The position numbers and the translations under genes were made by a program. From the NCBI RefSeq assembly GCF_028288225.1, contig NZ_JAQBOC010000028.1:1-64000 (forward strand): a stretch of DNA of 64,000 nt, given 5' to 3'. Positions 41,787 to 52,333 of the stretch are shown one piece after another (positions within the stretch are counted from its first letter, which is position 1; each line of letters starts with the position of its first letter). Under the pieces are notes generated by a model, which was not told the origin of the DNA, made no database searches, and worked only from the letters and a program-made list of their open reading frames with translations. The stretch comes from Mucilaginibacter sp. GTDB lineage: Bacteria; Bacteroidota; Bacteroidia; Sphingobacteriales; Sphingobacteriaceae.

Positions 41787-44700
41787 ATGAAAAAATTAGT
41801 AAAGGCATTTGCGTTTATATATGCACAACCATGCTTTAAATTTATTTTGCTAATGAAAGCGGCATTTTTAATAACACTGGTTACCTGCCTGCAAGTGTCG
41901 GCAAGTGTATACTCCCAGCAAAAATTCTCGCTAAATATTAAGCAAACCGAAGTAAGTAACATACTTACCAAAATTCAAAAACAAAGTGATTATCGGTTTT
42001 TTTACAATTACTCAAGTATCAAAAAACTTGGTAAAGTAAACTTGCAGGTAAAAGACGCCACCATCAATCAAATTTTAGATGCTATTATAGAGAACAAACT
42101 CCCCTATAAAATAGCAGATGATCATGTGGTTATAATATATAACCCGGATGATGTTAATGCCCAGATCACCGTAAAAGGAAAGGTTGTTGACAACAAAGGC
42201 GAACCGCTTATTGGGGTAAGTGTAAAGTTACAGGGCACCAATTTAGGGGTAACCACTAATGTTAATGGTGAATTTTCAATTGCAGCACCTGAAAATGGCG
42301 TTTTGGAATTAACCTATATAGGTTTCGAAAAAAAAATTGTTCAAATTGAGGGTAAAACAAACTTAGCCATTACCATGACTGCTTTGCCTTCATCACTAAA
42401 TGAGGTTGTAATTGTAGGTTACGGAACAAGTAAAAAAGTTGATGTTACGGGCTCAATTTCAAGTGTTAAAGGCGCGGATATTCAAAATTTACCGGTAAGT
42501 TCTGCCGCCCAGGCTTTAGATGGCCGGGCCAGCGGCGTGAACATTGTACGTAACGATGGCTCGCCGGGGGCAGCGCCAAGTATCAGGATTCGTGGCACCG
42601 GTACCATCAATGATGCTAATCCGCTTGTAGTAATTGATGGTGTACCTACCAGTAATCCTGATGCATTAAGCGATATCAATCCTAATGATATTTCATCAAT
42701 CGATATTTTAAAGGATGCCTCTTCAAGTGCAATTTATGGTACCAGGGCTGCAAATGGTGTGGTTTTGGTAACTACTAAAAAAGGTACGTATAACCAAAAG
42801 CTAAGTACTACAGTGAATTTTTATAATGGGTTTTCTAACTCAACTAAATATATCGATCTGCTTACTGCACCTGATCTGTATAAGCTGAAGCGGGAAAGAT
42901 ATACTAATGATGGCGTAGCCATTGATGCCCCATGGAACGATGAATATTATGCCGTGCAAAGAACCGACTGGCAGCGCGCCATAATGGGTACGGGCCATGT
43001 AACCAATGGTGATGTTAACATACAAGGTGGGAATGAGGTGTCAAACTATTATTTTTCTACCTCTATTTATAACGAGGACGGGATCATTAATAAAACTAAT
43101 TTTAAGCGTTACAGCACCCGCATCAATTCGGAGCATAAAGTAAAACCATGGTTAAAGCTGGGCGAAAACATTCAATTAACCTACGGCAGTCAGAATGGCT
43201 TTGATAATTATAGTTCGCAAACAGGACTGATCTTCTCGGCATTGCGCTTTAACCCTGCCATCCCACTGGTTAACCCGGATGGTACTTATGGCACATCAAA
43301 AGCTTTTGCCAACCAGCTGGGTGATATCAACAGTCCTTACGCAACAATCCAGGAAGCAGACAGGTACAGCAAAAAATACAGGGCCCTGGCTAATGCTTTT
43401 GCAGAAATTACGTTTATGAAGGAGTTAAAACTGCGGGTTAATTATGCTTTTGACGGCGCTATAAACCGTGGATACAATTTTAACATAGCAGATGTAAACC
43501 AGGCGCGGCAAAATACAACATCTACCTTAACCCAAACCGAGGAAGAGGTATCATCACAGCTGCTGGAATCATTCCTTACCTATGATAAGGTATTTGGCAA
43601 AAGCCATGTAACCTTTACCGGAGGTTATTCTTATCAAAATTTTAAAGATTATGGTTTTAACGCATCAAGGGTTGGATATGATGATACAGACCCGGCCCAA
43701 AGGGTACTTAACCAGGGCAACAGCCAGTTTAATTCAAATTTGCCGGTGCAGCCTAATTCCCTTCAATCAGGTTTTGCAAGGCTGTTTTATGATTATAATG
43801 GCAGGTTCCTTGCTACAGTAACCTTCCGTGCAGACGGATCTTCAAAATTTGCCCCGAGCAAACAATGGGGTTATTTTCCGGCTTTTTCATTAGGCTGGAG
43901 ACTATCTAACGAGCAATTTATTAAAGATCTAACCTGGATAAATAACCTTAAATTAACCGGTGGTTACGGTGAGCTGGGAAATCAGAACGTTGGTCCTTAC
44001 CAATATCTAAGTTTAATAAAAATTGGCAGCACTTATGAAAATGGTGGTTACGCCTTTGGTGGCACGGGTGTAAGCGGTGCCGCAGTTACAAGCATTGCCA
44101 ATCCTGATATTACCTGGGAACGCGCTGCCATGACCAACATAAGCCTTGATGCAGGCTTTTTAAATAACAGGTTAAATACAACAATAACCTGGTTTAATAA
44201 GGATACTAAAGATATGCTGATATCACCACCTGTAGTAGGTACAGCAGGATCGGTAGCCATCCCTAATCAAAATATCGGCACCATGAATAACCGTGGCGTT
44301 GAGGTGGAGTTTAACTACCAGGGTGGTACCGACTTAAAATACTCCTTTGGCGCAAATGCTTCGTTTATTAAAAATAAAGTAACCAAGCTTAACGGCGAGG
44401 GCACCTTTATCGGATCGGTGGTTTATGGCCGCTCAAGCCAGGAGATTTCAAGAACTTACCAGGGACAACCTATCGCTTCATTTTATGGGTGGAAAACCAA
44501 TGGCTTATACCAAACCCAGGCAGAGATTGATGGTGACCCGGCCCTTAAAAACGACTCAAGAAAAAGCGGGATCAGGCCAGGCGATGTGCGATTCCTTGAT
44601 TTAAATGGCGATGGCTTAATTGATGGTAATGATCGTGCCAACCTGGGCAATCCTAACCCCAATGTTACTGCCGGCTTGCAGGGTAGTTTGTCCTATAAAG

Positions 44701-45155
44701 GCTTTGATTTTTCGGCAAGTTTTACAGGAGTGTTTGGTGTGAGCTTATACAATGCCGACAGGATGCAGGGGATAGACCCAACTTATCCGTTTAATCTTTA
44801 TGCCGAAGACTTAGGCCGCTGGACCGGCCCGGGAACAAGCAACAGTATCCCAAGATTATCGCTCGACCGTGCAAATGATAACTACCGCACATCTGATCTG
44901 TTTGTTGAAAGCGGCAGCTATTTCAGCCTTAAAAATGCAACGTTAGGTTATACCTTACCTGCTAAATGGGCTAAAAAAACAACTTTAAGCAATATAAGGC
45001 TATATGCATCCGGTCAGAATATATTTATCATAACCAACTATAAAGGATATACGCCGGAACTTGGTTATACCAACGGCAACTTGCAAAGAGGGGTTGATGT
45101 GGCCCAGTACCCTTCGGTTAGAACAATTACATTCGGTTTAACAGCTAAACTATAA
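41787..45155 (+). CDS. SusC/RagA-type TonB-linked outer-membrane transporter, PUL 2
   Basis: 1122 residues. Signal helix at about 24-43 (LLMKAAFLITLVTCLQVSAS), STN domain (SNILTKIQKQSDYRFFYNYS, about 52-98), carboxypeptidase-regulatory domain (about 125-200, GEPLIGVSVKLQGTNLGVTT), plug with VVIVGYGTSKKVDVTGSIS and DILKDASSSAIYGTRAANGV, and a barrel ending TITFGLTAKL. It moves oligosaccharides through the outer membrane and, through STN, signals to FecR 2. The N-terminal signal extension (MKKLVKAFAFIYAQPCFKF) is normal for this group. The susD gene follows after four bases. Confidence 0.95.
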   Translation: MKKLVKAFAFIYAQPCFKFILLMKAAFLITLVTCLQVSASVYSQQKFSLNIKQTEVSNILTKIQKQSDYRFFYNYSSIKKLGKVNLQVKDATINQILDAIIENKLPYKIADDHVVIIYNPDDVNAQITVKGKVVDNKGEPLIGVSVKLQGTNLGVTTNVNGEFSIAAPENGVLELTYIGFEKKIVQIEGKTNLAITMTALPSSLNEVVIVGYGTSKKVDVTGSISSVKGADIQNLPVSSAAQALDGRASGVNIVRNDGSPGAAPSIRIRGTGTINDANPLVVIDGVPTSNPDALSDINPNDISSIDILKDASSSAIYGTRAANGVVLVTTKKGTYNQKLSTTVNFYNGFSNSTKYIDLLTAPDLYKLKRERYTNDGVAIDAPWNDEYYAVQRTDWQRAIMGTGHVTNGDVNIQGGNEVSNYYFSTSIYNEDGIINKTNFKRYSTRINSEHKVKPWLKLGENIQLTYGSQNGFDNYSSQTGLIFSALRFNPAIPLVNPDGTYGTSKAFANQLGDINSPYATIQEADRYSKKYRALANAFAEITFMKELKLRVNYAFDGAINRGYNFNIADVNQARQNTTSTLTQTEEEVSSQLLESFLTYDKVFGKSHVTFTGGYSYQNFKDYGFNASRVGYDDTDPAQRVLNQGNSQFNSNLPVQPNSLQSGFARLFYDYNGRFLATVTFRADGSSKFAPSKQWGYFPAFSLGWRLSNEQFIKDLTWINNLKLTGGYGELGNQNVGPYQYLSLIKIGSTYENGGYAFGGTGVSGAAVTSIANPDITWERAAMTNISLDAGFLNNRLNTTITWFNKDTKDMLISPPVVGTAGSVAIPNQNIGTMNNRGVEVEFNYQGGTDLKYSFGANASFIKNKVTKLNGEGTFIGSVVYGRSSQEISRTYQGQPIASFYGWKTNGLYQTQAEIDGDPALKNDSRKSGIRPGDVRFLDLNGDGLIDGNDRANLGNPNPNVTAGLQGSLSYKGFDFSASFTGVFGVSLYNADRMQGIDPTYPFNLYAEDLGRWTGPGTSNSIPRLSLDRANDNYRTSDLFVESGSYFSLKNATLGYTLPAKWAKKTTLSNIRLYASGQNIFIITNYKGYTPELGYTNGNLQRGVDVAQYPSVRTITFGLTAKL

Positions 45156-45159
45156 AATC

Positions 45160-46635
45160 ATGAAATCGAAAATAATAATATATATAGTCATTGTGCTTGT
45201 GTTATTTAACAGCGCCTGTAAAAAAGCACTTGATCTTAAACAACAAGGGGTTTATACCTCAGAGAATTATTTTAGAAACGAAGTTGATGCCGTTAATGCC
45301 GTATCAGGTATTTACAGCCTTTTAGAGGAAGAGGATTATATAGGCCACGCAGAAGCCACGTATGACGTTCCTTCTGATGATTACTGGCGCTCCGGCGATC
45401 ATGGTGAAGATGAAGGAATAGAAAATTTAACTTACGATGCTTCAAACGCAGCTATAAGGTATCCCTGGAAATGGAAGTATGAAACCGTTAACCGCGCCAC
45501 CAATTGCATCATTAACATCCCTAAGATCACTGCTATTTCTGCTGAAGTTAAATTGCGCAGCATGGGCGAGGCTTATTTTTTAAGGGCCTTTGGTTACTGG
45601 CGTTTAATGGTAATTTATGGCGATGTACCTATCATTACCGAGGATGATTATACCAAGCAAGTTTTTAATGTTCCCAAATCGCCGATAGAGGATGTACGGA
45701 AACAAATTGAAGCCGACCTGCTGAAAGCGGTTGACCTGTTACCTGAAAGCTATGGCGCTGCCGACCGTGGCCGCGTAAGTAAAGGAACAGCCCTCGGACT
45801 TTTAACCAAGCTTTATATGTACTGGGAAAAACTCCCTGAGGCAATTACAACGGGCCAAAAGGTGATATCAAATTCCCATTACGCATTGGCTGCTAATTAC
45901 CAGGATAATTTTACCCGTGCTAATGAGAGCAGTACCGAATTGTTATTCTCTATCCAGGCAGTACAAAACGTTGTTCAAAACGATTTTACCGTTTATTACA
46001 TTCCAAGGCCATGGGGCGGGTATGGCTTTAGCCAGCCTTTGCAGGGTTTGGCAAATGAATTTGAAGCCAATGATCCGCGTAAGGCCGCTACACTTTTAAG
46101 CGTTGGCGATAAGGTAGACCTTGGTGATGGGAACGGATTAACTACTTTTACTGCCGATTTATCGGCAACCGGGTTTGCTTTTAAAAAGTATGCTGTATTT
46201 AACACAGCGGCTGCAGGCGGCGGGGTTGACCATACTTACGCGGTACCATTAATGCGTTCGGCTGATATTTATCTGCTGGTAGCAGAAGCCCTGATCCGTA
46301 CCAACGGTGCTGGTGCAGGCGATGCATTGATAAACCAGGTGAGACGCCGTGCATCAACTTTATTGCCGCCCGTTTCTGGTGCCGGTATGACACAATTGAT
46401 CCACGAGCGCCGTGTTGAACTAGCTGGAGAAGGCGAACGCCACCAGGACCTGATGCGCTGGGACAAAGCTAAAATTGTTGACATTGCAGCAATATACAAT
46501 CTGCCAATTTCAAAGGCGCCTATTGATCAGTCAAAAACGGTGACATTTATTCGCCCTAAAAATTATTATTTCCCGTTACCACAGGTAGAAATTGATAAGA
46601 GTAAGGGCATTTTGGTGCAAAATCCAAACTTCTAA
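45160..46635 (+). CDS. SusD/RagB-type glycan-binding lipoprotein, PUL 2
   Basis: 491 residues. Lipoprotein signal with NSAC (Cys20) then KKALDLKQQGVYTSENYF. Helical SusD core: MGEAYFLRAFGYWRLMVIYG, DVPI, ADRGRVSKGTALGLLTKLYM. RagB end: LIHERRVELAGEGERHQDLM, RWDKAK and YYFPLPQVEIDKSKGILVQN. Shorter than SusD 1, within the family range. It lies at the cell surface and forms a complex with SusC 2. The glycan-binding residues cannot be predicted from sequence. Confidence 0.95.
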   Translation: MKSKIIIYIVIVLVLFNSACKKALDLKQQGVYTSENYFRNEVDAVNAVSGIYSLLEEEDYIGHAEATYDVPSDDYWRSGDHGEDEGIENLTYDASNAAIRYPWKWKYETVNRATNCIINIPKITAISAEVKLRSMGEAYFLRAFGYWRLMVIYGDVPIITEDDYTKQVFNVPKSPIEDVRKQIEADLLKAVDLLPESYGAADRGRVSKGTALGLLTKLYMYWEKLPEAITTGQKVISNSHYALAANYQDNFTRANESSTELLFSIQAVQNVVQNDFTVYYIPRPWGGYGFSQPLQGLANEFEANDPRKAATLLSVGDKVDLGDGNGLTTFTADLSATGFAFKKYAVFNTAAAGGGVDHTYAVPLMRSADIYLLVAEALIRTNGAGAGDALINQVRRRASTLLPPVSGAGMTQLIHERRVELAGEGERHQDLMRWDKAKIVDIAAIYNLPISKAPIDQSKTVTFIRPKNYYFPLPQVEIDKSKGILVQNPNF

Positions 46636-46751
46636 AAAACAATCATTTATATTGCCGGCAGCCCGTCATATATTACTATTAGCAAATAGGTTTATGCAGG
46701 CTGTCGGCTTTTATTTATCATTAAAGTTCATAATTAAAAGTTCATATATAG

Positions 46752-48947
46752 ATGAAAAATTGGTTGTTCATTTTTATTATAAGTGTGTTTGGTTTAAACG
46801 CTTATGCCCAGGTTGATCAAAAAGCTTCCCGTGATTTTATTGAAAGGGTTATTCCTGGCAGGTCGGCATCTTTCCTGGTAGAAGCCATAAACCGGGATAA
46901 TGGTAAGGATGCATTTGAGCTTAATAGCCGCGATGGTAAAATAGTTTTACGTGGCAACAATGGCTTATCTGCAGCAGCAGCTTTAAATTATTACCTTAAA
47001 AATTACTGCTTTTGCGATATCGGATGGAATGGCACCAATTTAAAACTACCGGTAAGTTTACCGATAGTTTTAAGCAAGATCCATAAATCAACCCCATACC
47101 AATACCGTTATTACCTCAACTACTGCACGTTTAATTATTCAATGGCCTGGTGGGATTGGGAGCGTTGGCAGAAAGAGATAGACTGGATGGCGTTGAATGG
47201 TATTAATATGCCGCTTGCCATTACGGGCGAAGAAGCTGTTTGGCAGGATGTATATAAAAGTATGGGCTTTACTGACAAGGAACTGGCTGCATTTTTTAGC
47301 GGGCCGGCCTATTTCTCCTGGTTTTGGATGGGTAATATTGATGCATGGGGTGGTCCGTTACCGCAGCACTGGATGGATAGCCATAAAGCATTGCAAAAAA
47401 AGATCCTGGAGCGCGAACGCTCGTTCGGAATGAAACCTGTGTTGTCATCATTTACCGGGCATGTGCCGCCATCTTTCAAAGACAGGTTTCCGAAGGCAAA
47501 GGTTAAAAAGACCAACTGGGACGCCGGCTTTCCTGACGTATTTATTCTTGATCCGGATGATGAAATGTTTGAAACCATTGGCAAGAAATATATCGAAGCG
47601 CAAACAAAAGAGTTTGGTACAGACCACCTTTATTCTGCCGATACGTTCAATGAAAATGTACCGCCCACCAATGATTCTACCTACCTGGATGGGATGAGTA
47701 AAAAAGTATTCCGGTCAATGACCGTTGCTGACCCTAAGGGGGTTTGGGTTATGCAGGGCTGGATGTTTCACTACAATAATAAATTCTGGCAGCCCCAGCA
47801 AATCAGGGCTTTGCTGAATGCTATTCCTAACGATCAAATGATCATTCTTGATCTGTATAGTGATGCTCACCCTGTTTGGAACCGTACAGATGCGTATTAC
47901 GGCAAGCCCTGGATCTGGAATATGCTGCAAAATTTTGGCGGTAACATCAGCCTGTTCGGGCGGATGCGCCATGTGGCGGCTGATCCGGCTATTGCCCTTC
48001 ACGACCCGGAATCGAAAAACATGGTAGGGATTGGTTTAGCGCCGGAGGGGATAGAACAAAACCCGGCGCTGTTTGAATTAATGCTGGAAAATGTTTGGAG
48101 AGACACACCCATTGATGCAGATGCGTGGGTAAATAATTATGCCAAACGCCGTTATGGTAAAGCTAGCCGGCTAATGAGTGAAGCCTGGAATATTTTATTA
48201 AATACGGTATATAGTGGGGGACTTAGTGAAGGCGGTCCGGAATCAATTATAGTTGCAAGGCCAACATTAAAAAAAACTATTGACCGGGTTAATACCAAAC
48301 TTGAATATGACCCGCTGAAACTGCTTAAAGCCTGGAGACTGTTCATGCAGGCATCAGACAGTTTAAAATTAAGTGATGGATTTGAGTATGACCTTGTTGA
48401 TATAACCCGGCAGGTACTTGCTAATTATGCAAGTCCGCTGCAACAAAAAATTGCAGCAGCCTACCGCGAAAAAGATCAGCCGGGCTTTAAGAAATACTGC
48501 GGTGAGTTTTTGCAGCTAATGGATGATATAGATGCCTTGCTGAATATGTGGCAGGATTTTTTATTGGGTAAATGGATCAATGAAGCCAGGGCAAATGGTG
48601 TTACTGACGAGGAAAAAAACCTTTATGAATTTAATGCGAGGGATTTGATAACCTTATGGGGCGATAAAGAAAGCGGACTGCGTGAATACTCCAACCGGCA
48701 ATGGGCCGGGCTAATAAAAGGATATTATAAACCCAGGTGGGAGCTGTATTTTTCGCAGCTTGATAAAGCAATGACCTCCAACACTCCGTTTGATGATAAA
48801 GCCTTTGATAAACAGGTAAAGGATTGGGAATGGCAATGGGTTAATAAGCATGGTAATGCATACCCGGATCTAATTAAAGGCAATGCTATTGAACAAGCTA
48901 AACTGCTGTTTGCAAAATATAACAGCATCATACAACAATCTTATTAG
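46752..48947 (+). CDS. Alpha-N-acetylglucosaminidase, GH89
   Basis: 731 residues, the usual NAGLU length. Signal peptide 1-20 ends NAYAQ. N-terminal domain, then the barrel: YYLNYCTFNYSMAWWDWERW, LNGINMPLAITGEEAVWQDV, WFWMGNIDAWGGPLPQHWMD. LYSADTFNENVPP carries one catalytic Glu (Glu301), and GLAPEGIEQNPALFEL the other (Glu432 or Glu435). The C-terminal helical domain ends in Lys/Trp-rich repeats. It releases alpha-linked GlcNAc from glycan ends, in the periplasm or at the surface. It is 116 bases after susD 2 and is part of the same PUL. Confidence 0.95.
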   Translation: MKNWLFIFIISVFGLNAYAQVDQKASRDFIERVIPGRSASFLVEAINRDNGKDAFELNSRDGKIVLRGNNGLSAAAALNYYLKNYCFCDIGWNGTNLKLPVSLPIVLSKIHKSTPYQYRYYLNYCTFNYSMAWWDWERWQKEIDWMALNGINMPLAITGEEAVWQDVYKSMGFTDKELAAFFSGPAYFSWFWMGNIDAWGGPLPQHWMDSHKALQKKILERERSFGMKPVLSSFTGHVPPSFKDRFPKAKVKKTNWDAGFPDVFILDPDDEMFETIGKKYIEAQTKEFGTDHLYSADTFNENVPPTNDSTYLDGMSKKVFRSMTVADPKGVWVMQGWMFHYNNKFWQPQQIRALLNAIPNDQMIILDLYSDAHPVWNRTDAYYGKPWIWNMLQNFGGNISLFGRMRHVAADPAIALHDPESKNMVGIGLAPEGIEQNPALFELMLENVWRDTPIDADAWVNNYAKRRYGKASRLMSEAWNILLNTVYSGGLSEGGPESIIVARPTLKKTIDRVNTKLEYDPLKLLKAWRLFMQASDSLKLSDGFEYDLVDITRQVLANYASPLQQKIAAAYREKDQPGFKKYCGEFLQLMDDIDALLNMWQDFLLGKWINEARANGVTDEEKNLYEFNARDLITLWGDKESGLREYSNRQWAGLIKGYYKPRWELYFSQLDKAMTSNTPFDDKAFDKQVKDWEWQWVNKHGNAYPDLIKGNAIEQAKLLFAKYNSIIQQSY

Positions 48948-48995
48948 TCCGGTACAGATGATAAAGATCTATATCAAAATATAAAATCTGTTATC

Positions 48996-51900
48996 ATGAA
49001 TAAAATGGCCACTTTTATAAAGCTCACACTGTTTTTCCTGGTGGTAATTAACAGCGTTTACGCCCAGGAAAAAGATCACCTGCACTATGTTGATCCTTTT
49101 ATCGGCACAACAAAAAGCGGGGTGTTTACCCGTTGGGGAGGTGATGGCGGAACTTATCCCGGCGCTGTGGCTCCCTCAGGTTTTATTCAAATAAGTCCTG
49201 AAACACATGTTACCGGGGGCAGGGGTTATAATTATGCCGATACCTCCGTTTATTATTTCAGCTGTATTAACCACCCAAGCGGCTTCCCTGATGGTTCTGC
49301 CGGGCATTTATTTATTCTGCCGGTTATGCAAGGGCAACATTTTGAGCCGGGTAAATACAACAGGCGTTTTTCGCATCGTGATGAAGTGGCCCGACCCGGC
49401 TATTACAAAATAGTTTTTAAAGACAACCAAACCATTGCCGAGGCAGTTGCGTCCACCCGCACAGGTGTGCTCCGTTTTACATTTGCAGCGGGGGTAAAAC
49501 CGCAAATTTTTGTGGGGGATGCTGGTAATATTACCATGCCTGCCAAACGGATCTTGCATGGAAAAATGGCAAATACGGTAATTAATTTCAGCGAAGATTA
49601 TACCGAAAAAAAACAAATAAAAAACGGTTATCTGCTTGTCTTTAAAAGTACAGCAGCCGGCCGTAAAATTATCGAACTTAAATTAAGTACATCCACCGTA
49701 AGCTTTGCCGGTGCGCAAAATAATATCGATAAAGAATTAAAGCAGTTAAGCTTTGATCAGCTTGTTAAGCGTACCCGCGATGAATGGGCCAAACAGCTCT
49801 CGGTAATGGATGTGACAGATCCCGATGAACAAAACAAAACCGTTTTTTACACTGCCTTATATCATTCGCTGTTGATCCCCTGGGTAATTTCGGATGTTGA
49901 CGGCAGGTTCACGGGCACTGACGGCGCCATTCAACAAACAAACGGAAAAAAAGAATATGGTTTTTTTTCGCCCTGGGATACTTTCCGTTCCCTGCACCCG
50001 CTTTTGAGCCTGCTCTATCCCGAAAAGCAAAATGATATCATACTATCCATGCTGGATCTTTACAGGCAAACCGGTCACCTGCCCACCGAGTCGATGACGG
50101 GGAATCATGCTGTGCCTATTATTGTGGATGCTTACTTAAAAGGTATTACAGGTTTTGATAAGGCACTGGCTTATGAGGCCATGAAAAAGAATATTGTTGA
50201 TTCTCCTTTTGTACAAAATGATCTTGCAATTTACCAACGGATGGGCTATGTCCCTTTTACCAGTTCAGAATCTGTTACGCGCACGGTGGAATATGCTTAT
50301 GACGATTGGGCGCTGTCGCAATACGCTAAACAGGTGATAAACAATGATAAAGATTATGCTATTTTACAGCAAAGAGGCTATAATTACAGGAACTTATTTA
50401 ATCCATCCGAATTGTTTATGCTTCCGCGAAACGGGAACGACTTTAAGATAAATCCTGGAATGTCGGGCTATAAGGAGGGAGATAAATGGGTGTATTCCTA
50501 TTTTGTGCCGCAAAATACAAAAGACCTGGTAAACTTAATGGGCGGAAATAAAGCATTCTCCAATCGCCTTGATTCGGCTTTAACTAATCAGGTGATATTA
50601 TTTGATAACGAAACGGTTATTCATTTGCCTTATCTTTTTAATGAGGCCGGTCGCCCTGATCTTACCCAAAAGTGGTGCAGGGACATCATGCTTTCGCGAT
50701 TTAAGGCTAGCCCCGATGGTTTGCCCGGGAATGATGACCTTGGAGCAATGTCAAGTGCTTACCTGTTTAATGCCATGGGGATTTTCCCGGTATGCCCGGG
50801 GCGCCCGCTTTATGCAATTGGTGCACCATTGTTTCAGTCGGTAAAGCTGCACCTGGCCAATAAAAAAATCTTTGTGATCGAAAGCAAAGATCAATCGGCT
50901 AAAAACAAATATGTACGATCATTAATCGTTAATGGCGAGCCTTATGAACAACTAAGCATCCCGCATTCTCTATTGCTAAAGGGAGGGACGATGCAGTTTG
51001 TAATGAGTGAAAATGCGAATGAACAATGGTCTAAAAATAAAGACCCATTGGAACTTTCAGAAACCAAAAGTGCCGCTGATCTGCAAATCCTGAAATATTC
51101 CCTCTCAAAAACCAAAGTTGAGCCGAACGAACAATTCTGGCTGCGATTTTCAATCACAAACAAAGGTAGCCTGGGAACTAAAAAGGTTATAGTATTTGTA
51201 AACGGAAAAGAATATGGTTTTAAGAATTGCCTTGTCCCTCAAGGAACAATTTTAACAGATTCTATTAGCTGCCGCCTGTATAAATTGGGGCAGGCAACGG
51301 TAGGTTCGGACAGTACCGGTGCAAAGATGGTTGAAGTTGCTGAACCAGCTCATCCTGTAGCGCATCCTTTTATGATATCCGGTTTAACAGTAAAACCTGT
51401 TATAAAAATCAATAGCGAGCAACAAATCCAATATCATATTAAAAACCTTACGGGCAAAGATCAGTTATTTACCATCCCGGTAACAGCTGATGATTCGTTG
51501 TTGTATAGTGATTCCATCAAGCTCAAGCCCGGCGAGAGGAAAGCAATAATGCACCGTTTGATCGTAAGTAAAGCAGGACTTACAACCATTAAAGCAGGTA
51601 GCGCCCAGGTAAAATATAAGGTTTACAGCAGTAACACATCTACTTTGTTATTAGACCTTTCCCTAACTGAGAGCGGCAATACTGTTGCTGACAAGTCAGG
51701 TTTTGAAAATAATGGCAGCGTTATGAGGCCGAAACCGGGTAAAGCTGTAAAAGGCAGCAGAATTTCATTGGGAGACAGTTGCTTTGTAGAAGTGCCCAAT
51801 TCACAGAGCCTTGATAACATGGGCGAAAACATCACCATGATGGCCTGGGTTTATCCAAAAGGGAATGAAACCGGCCTTGTTGACCTGCTAACCAAAGGCG

Positions 51901-52271
51901 ACAGCCATGTTTTACAAATGATGAATAATAAAACACTTACCTTTTTTGCTGGAGGATGGGGCAGGGGCGATTGTACCGTTAACTTGCCGGCTAACTGGAA
52001 ACAGCAATGGCACCATATTGCAGGCGTGTGCAAGGGCGATATTTTATCCGTTTACATTGATGGCAAATTAAGCGGAACCTCAAAAGTTGAAGGGATTGTT
52101 AATTTATCCATAGGCAATAAATGGCAGATCGGCAGAAATGAAGAGTTTCCATCCGAAAGGGTCTTCCATGGTTATATGGATGGTGTAAAAGTTTTTGAGG
52201 AAGCTTTATCTGCTAAGGAAATCCAGGTTGTATTTACCAAGGAAGAACCGGTAATTAAGTGGGCTTTTTAA
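48996..52271 (+). CDS. GH92 alpha-mannosidase with C-terminal CARDB-like and LamG modules
   Basis: 1091 residues; ordinary GH92 enzymes have about 750. Signal peptide 1-24. GH92 region (about 28-685): VDPFIGTTKSGVFTRWGGDG, GTYPGAVAPSGFIQISPETH, FFSPWDTFRSLHPLLSLLYP, TGHLPTESMTGNHAVP and LPGNDDLGAMSSAYLFNAMG (about 576-590, the Ca2+-linked catalytic acid region). Two CARDB-like sandwich domains (about 700-880) and a LamG/concanavalin-like domain (about 885-1088, NITMMAWVYPKG, WHHIAGVCKGDILSVYIDGK) follow. GH92 enzymes are Ca2+-dependent exo-alpha-mannosidases. The LamG module may tether it to glycan. It is the last gene of PUL 2, 48 bases after GH89. Confidence 0.93.
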   Translation: MNKMATFIKLTLFFLVVINSVYAQEKDHLHYVDPFIGTTKSGVFTRWGGDGGTYPGAVAPSGFIQISPETHVTGGRGYNYADTSVYYFSCINHPSGFPDGSAGHLFILPVMQGQHFEPGKYNRRFSHRDEVARPGYYKIVFKDNQTIAEAVASTRTGVLRFTFAAGVKPQIFVGDAGNITMPAKRILHGKMANTVINFSEDYTEKKQIKNGYLLVFKSTAAGRKIIELKLSTSTVSFAGAQNNIDKELKQLSFDQLVKRTRDEWAKQLSVMDVTDPDEQNKTVFYTALYHSLLIPWVISDVDGRFTGTDGAIQQTNGKKEYGFFSPWDTFRSLHPLLSLLYPEKQNDIILSMLDLYRQTGHLPTESMTGNHAVPIIVDAYLKGITGFDKALAYEAMKKNIVDSPFVQNDLAIYQRMGYVPFTSSESVTRTVEYAYDDWALSQYAKQVINNDKDYAILQQRGYNYRNLFNPSELFMLPRNGNDFKINPGMSGYKEGDKWVYSYFVPQNTKDLVNLMGGNKAFSNRLDSALTNQVILFDNETVIHLPYLFNEAGRPDLTQKWCRDIMLSRFKASPDGLPGNDDLGAMSSAYLFNAMGIFPVCPGRPLYAIGAPLFQSVKLHLANKKIFVIESKDQSAKNKYVRSLIVNGEPYEQLSIPHSLLLKGGTMQFVMSENANEQWSKNKDPLELSETKSAADLQILKYSLSKTKVEPNEQFWLRFSITNKGSLGTKKVIVFVNGKEYGFKNCLVPQGTILTDSISCRLYKLGQATVGSDSTGAKMVEVAEPAHPVAHPFMISGLTVKPVIKINSEQQIQYHIKNLTGKDQLFTIPVTADDSLLYSDSIKLKPGERKAIMHRLIVSKAGLTTIKAGSAQVKYKVYSSNTSTLLLDLSLTESGNTVADKSGFENNGSVMRPKPGKAVKGSRISLGDSCFVEVPNSQSLDNMGENITMMAWVYPKGNETGLVDLLTKGDSHVLQMMNNKTLTFFAGGWGRGDCTVNLPANWKQQWHHIAGVCKGDILSVYIDGKLSGTSKVEGIVNLSIGNKWQIGRNEEFPSERVFHGYMDGVKVFEEALSAKEIQVVFTKEEPVIKWAF

Positions 52272-52333
52272 AAGCTGTAACTTGACACCCCACTATTTTT
52301 ACACAAGTCGATAATATTTAGTTTCGTCTATGA

